Origin: VMDH01 sp038108875
GTDB taxonomy: Bacteria; Pseudomonadota; Gammaproteobacteria; Magnimaribacterales; D2472
Reading direction: 5' to 3'
NCBI GenBank assembly: GCA_038108875.1
Contig: JAYNII010000005.1
Span: 1 to 64,000, forward strand
DNA: 64,000 nucleotides
Under the pieces are notes generated by a model. It saw only the letters and a program-made list of their open reading frames with translations, was not told the DNA's origin and made no database searches. The translations under genes and the position numbers were made by a program. Numbering within the stretch: the first letter of the stretch is position 1; each line of letters starts with the position of its first letter. This document shows, piece by piece, positions 61,801 to 64,000 of the stretch.

Positions 61801-62252
61801 CAAACTTTGATGATGGTTCAGGTTCTATGGATGCAGTCATAACGCATGAGCTCATCCAGAGTCATCACGAGATTATAAAGAAAAATAATATACTTATCTT
61901 TTGTGGAGAGATAAGTGTAGATGATTATCGTTCAAAAGAAGTTGGAAAAGTGCAATACAAAATGAATGTTAAAAAATTGTACAGTCTAGATGGAATTTAC
62001 AAAAGCATTCAAGGAGTGTCTATTCATATTACTGAGGATCAACTACCTGACCTAAAAAATAGCATGGAAGCTTTAAAAAATCTCAATGGAGATATTTGGA
62101 ATTCAGGGGAATGCACTTTAGAAATCAAGTTAAGATTTAAAGAAAAAGAAACTTCTATTAGTTTAGGGGAGAATTTTAGATTTCATCCAAATCAAGATAA
62201 TATTACATCTATTAAACAAGCTTTTAGGAATTTGGATTTAAGAATAAATTAA
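58821..62252 (+). CDS. dnaE: DNA polymerase III subunit alpha
   Basis: Replicative polymerase catalytic subunit. The 1143 residues have an N-terminal PHP domain (about 1-270), the polymerase domain with PDFDIDF near 389-395 and the third aspartate in KFDFLGLRTL near 541, then helix-hairpin-helix and OB domains. The start is TTG at 58821 with GGAG at 58811-58814, giving MKNKFIHLRNSSEFS, which fits the family beginning. Confidence 0.98.
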   Translation: MKNKFIHLRNSSEFSITRGLFRPNEIVDQAVKKKMPAVALTDLNNLFAAVKFVSYAETKGIKPILGAVISVQGKSEIDEILVLIQNNIGFLNLLKIISKAQENKKADLALISFSEFINFLEGLYVIIGGQRSLARRYALNNREDLLERLLIHYKNKCGDNLLLEINSIADEDSVANSIFAKKGSELAIPLVVTNDTLFANQEDFDIHDIKVCINTGKIIDDKNRSKDFKLSQFFKSAKEMYALLPEFKIALENSYFLAMKCNITFKTDKYFLPEYPVSENEDFNSFLEKKAFEGLEALLKKLDKTQHTTYKKRMNIELESIKATGFSSYFLIVADFINWSKDNNVPVGPGRGSGAGSLVAYCLGITSLDPIEHGLLFERFINPERISMPDFDIDFCMEKRDLVIDYVSQKYGRDAVSQIATFGTMAARAVVRDVARALGRPYALGDRISKMIPFVPGMTLERAIKQEPLLKEMIQNEDEVAEIIDISFKLEGIARNVGKHAGGIVIAPGKITDFCPLYIDSSSGSTMTQFDKDDLEKIGLVKFDFLGLRTLTVISKTLDAINAKKKLLNEDLLDLGTIPLDDQKVFELLQQGKTTAVFQLESPGMRELIRRLKPTKFEEITALLALYRPGPLESGMDDQFVDRKHGRENVSYAHPLLEPILAETYGVILYQEQVMQAAQVLAGYSLGQADILRRAMGKKKVEEMEEQRAVFIEGCKKNSIKEGLASKIFDLIEKFAGYGFNKSHSAAYALISYQTAFLKTYFTEQFMASVLSTELGNTDKIYTLLKECNSLGIQVKKPDIMMSKKEFFVNQDNDIEYGLGAIKGVADSFINHILENRRKHQVENLFDFTKKFDIKLGGKKSIEALAKSGAFDSLVPNRSIAMYSLNDILSESQKRSNQQFGGDLFSSNEIGFDPYEKFKNEEEIDNNEILELEREALGFYFTGHPVESLSDTLVGFTNHRIDQLTPDIKNSKIAGLIQSIRQTKDRHGQQMYFANFDDGSGSMDAVITHELIQSHHEIIKKNNILIFCGEISVDDYRSKEVGKVQYKMNVKKLYSLDGIYKSIQGVSIHITEDQLPDLKNSMEALKNLNGDIWNSGECTLEIKLRFKEKETSISLGENFRFHPNQDNITSIKQAFRNLDLRIN

Positions 62253-62253
62253 C

Positions 62254-63198
62254 ATGAGCAGTCAATTTTTAGAATTTGAAAGACCTCTTGCCGATATTTT
62301 AGAAAAAATAGATGCTCTAAGACAGGCTTCTAAAGGAAATGCGTCCTTGCTTAAAGAAATTCAATCCTTAGAGGATGAAGAACACAAACTCCGAAAAAAG
62401 ATATTTTCTAAGCTTTCAATTTGGCAGAAAGTCCAGGTCGCGCGACATCCTAAGAGACCACATATTTCAGATTTCATTCCAAGAATATTTAGTGATTTTG
62501 ATGAGCTTCATGGTGATAGGCAGTTCGCTGACGACGCTTCTATCATAGGTGGTATTGCTACCTTTGAAAGCATTCCAGTTATGATTGTTGGGCACGAAAA
62601 GGGCAGAGAAACTTCCGAGAAAGTAAAAAGAAACTTTGGCATGGCGCAGCCAGAGGGTTACAGGAAAGCAAAGCGATTGTTTCAACTCGCAGAGAGATTC
62701 TCACTTCCAGTAATAACTTTCATTGATACAGCTGGAGCATATCCAGGAGTCGAGGGTGAAGAAAGAGGTCAATCAGAAGCTATTGCTCAAAATTTAGCTG
62801 TAATGTCTAAATTGAGAACTCCTATAATAGTTATTATCACAGGCGAGGGCGGCTCAGGAGGCGCATTAGCAATAGGGGTTGGAGACCATGTTGCAATTTT
62901 TGAGCACGCAATATATTCAGTTGCTTCTCCGGAGGCTTGTGCATCTATAGTATGGCGATCATCTGAGAATGCTCCCGATGCTGCAGAAGCAATGAAAGTA
63001 AGCGCGCAAGAATTAATTAAAATTGGGATAGTAGATGAAATTATCTCAGAACCTTCTGGAGGAGCACATAGAGATTATGACGAGATGTCAAGTTCTCTTA
63101 AGAAAACACTCGTAAATGTTCTTTCTAGATTGAATAAGCAATCAATTGATGAGCTGCTTCAACACAGATACCAAAGACTTCTAAGAATTGGCTCATAG
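62254..63198 (+). CDS. accA: Acetyl-CoA carboxylase carboxyltransferase subunit alpha
   Basis: Forms the carboxyltransferase with AccD in the first step of fatty-acid synthesis. The 314 residues have an N-terminal coiled helix region and the crotonase-like core with HGDRQFADD near 85-93, FIDTAGAYPGVEGEERGQ near 156-173 and TGEGGSGGALAIGVGD near 197-212. It starts one base after dnaE and overlaps tilS by 11 bases. Confidence 0.98.
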   Translation: MSSQFLEFERPLADILEKIDALRQASKGNASLLKEIQSLEDEEHKLRKKIFSKLSIWQKVQVARHPKRPHISDFIPRIFSDFDELHGDRQFADDASIIGGIATFESIPVMIVGHEKGRETSEKVKRNFGMAQPEGYRKAKRLFQLAERFSLPVITFIDTAGAYPGVEGEERGQSEAIAQNLAVMSKLRTPIIVIITGEGGSGGALAIGVGDHVAIFEHAIYSVASPEACASIVWRSSENAPDAAEAMKVSAQELIKIGIVDEIISEPSGGAHRDYDEMSSSLKKTLVNVLSRLNKQSIDELLQHRYQRLLRIGS

Positions 63199-64000
63199 CA
63201 ATTTTTCTCCTGAAGAAATTTTAAAAAACATTAATTCTGATTTGGATACGATTGTAGCTTTTAGCGGAGGATCGGATTCAACTGCATTATTGGTTGGACT
63301 TCACAAATTAAAAAATGAAAATAAACTTTTAAGTAAACTTGCAGCACTTCATATCAACCATGGCATTAATTCTCAAGCAAACTCATGGGAAAAACATTGT
63401 AAGCAAAAAGCTGAGTCATTAGGCATAACTTTCTTTTGCGAGAATATAACCCTCAAAACACAATCTAAAAGTTATGAATTAGAAGCTCGAAAGGCTAGAT
63501 TTGAAGTTTTTAAGAAATATTCAAAATATTATCCCCAAATCTGTCTTGCACACCATTTAGATGATCAAGTAGAAACAATTTTATTTAGGATTTTCAGAGG
63601 CAGCGGGTTGAGAGGCGTTATGGGCATGAAGTTTTCTAGGAAAGTTGGTGAAGGAAGAATTGTCCGCCCATTATTAGAGGTCCCCAAGAGCGCCCTTGTA
63701 AATTATTTGAAATCTCAAAATATTGATTTCATAACCGATCCTTCTAATTCAGATGAAAACATAGATAGAAATTTTCTTAGGAATTCTGTTTTACCTTTGA
63801 TTGAATCAAGATGGAACGCTGCTTCAAGAAAAATTTTTGACTTTAGTAGGCTTGTGAAGGAGGAATTAGAAATTTTAGATACATTATTTGAAACCTCGTA
63901 TGGCAATCTCTATAGAACAGATTCACTAGATAAAAGAGAACTTATAAGCCTTAACTCTTCCTTAAGGAGCAAAATAATCAGACATTGGCTTGAGTTTAAT
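63188..64000 (+). CDS. tilS: tRNA(Ile)-lysidine synthase TilS, cut by window end
   Basis: Converts the wobble cytidine of the AUA-reading tRNA-Ile to lysidine. Reading from TTG at 63188 gives MAHSNFSPEEILKNINSDL, then the ATP-pyrophosphatase motif SGGSDS at 26-31, and later AHHLDDQVETILFRIFRGSG and DPSNSDENIDRNFLRN, all typical of TilS. The frame is open for 271 codons to the end of the window. The start is in the accA 3' end with no clear ribosome site, so it is a best guess. Confidence 0.94.
   Translation, partial: MAHSNFSPEEILKNINSDLDTIVAFSGGSDSTALLVGLHKLKNENKLLSKLAALHINHGINSQANSWEKHCKQKAESLGITFFCENITLKTQSKSYELEARKARFEVFKKYSKYYPQICLAHHLDDQVETILFRIFRGSGLRGVMGMKFSRKVGEGRIVRPLLEVPKSALVNYLKSQNIDFITDPSNSDENIDRNFLRNSVLPLIESRWNAASRKIFDFSRLVKEELEILDTLFETSYGNLYRTDSLDKRELISLNSSLRSKIIRHWLEFN

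Noticed and set aside
1..64000. Mobile elements, CRISPR arrays, prophage genes, biosynthetic clusters or frameshifted genes
   Set aside because: I looked for transposase or integrase motifs, regularly spaced repeats, long intergenic tracts and split reading frames. None was seen; apart from the ssrA locus no gap exceeds about 160 bases, and every gene is intact except those cut by the window ends.

Overview
The window is a gene-dense, AT-rich stretch of a gammaproteobacterial chromosome made almost entirely of core housekeeping genes. Gene content and order (tRNA-Trp-secE-nusG-rplKAJL-rpoBC-str-S10-spc-alpha; uvrA/ssb; ispB/rplU-rpmA-obgE; smpB-ssrA; ratA-rnfH/bamE/fur; grpE-dnaKJ-dapB; rpsB-tsf-pyrH-frr-uppS-cdsA-dxr-rseP-bamA-skp-lpxD-fabZ-lpxAB-rnhB-dnaE-accA-tilS) follow the Pseudomonas/E. 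coli plan. FabA, FabB, BamE, SmpB, Fur, RnfH and an E. coli-like L10 leader all point to Gammaproteobacteria. AT-rich composition, overlapping genes, very short spacers and shared stop codons suggest a streamlined, probably marine, lineage of the SAR86 kind. The lineage is an inference, not proven here.

Layout: 1-27612 is one rightward transcription-translation block (Sec components, RNA polymerase subunits, 33 ribosomal proteins, EF-G) with good sigma70-type promoters before rpsL (11471) and rpsJ (14490) and an L10 autoregulatory leader before rplJ. The usual tuf gene between fusA and rpsJ is absent. 27609-34461 holds uvrA (leftward), ssb plus a crotonase-family gene (rightward), then ispB-fabA-fabB (leftward). 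34489-36117 is rplU-rpmA-obgE behind its own promoter. 36114-37288 is leftward: smpB, the tmRNA gene ssrA and rpsT. 37318-39756 is rightward: a small membrane protein, an NSS-type sodium symporter, ratA and rnfH, meeting bamE tail to tail. 40119-44829 is fur, then the heat-shock genes grpE-dnaK-dnaJ behind a clear sigma32 promoter, with dapB overlapping the end of dnaJ. 44895-64000 is the long rpsB-to-tilS cluster for translation, isoprenoid carrier lipids, phospholipid, lipid A, outer-membrane assembly, replication and fatty-acid synthesis; tilS is cut by the window end.

The genes cover translation and its rescue (tmRNA/SmpB), protein export and outer-membrane assembly (SecYE, BamA, BamE, Skp, RseP), envelope lipid synthesis (FabA, FabB, FabZ, LpxA, LpxB, LpxD, AccA, CdsA, UppS, IspB, Dxr) and DNA metabolism (DnaE, RnhB, UvrA, SSB). 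I see no mobile element, prophage, CRISPR array, toxin-antitoxin island or biosynthetic cluster, and no obviously new multi-gene system. The unusual points are small-scale: a shortened tmRNA tag, tail-to-tail genes sharing TTAA stop sequences, very short leaders, frequent TTG starts, a long charged tail on S2, a crotonase with altered catalytic positions, and loss of most classical ribosomal-operon feedback leaders while the L10 leader is kept.
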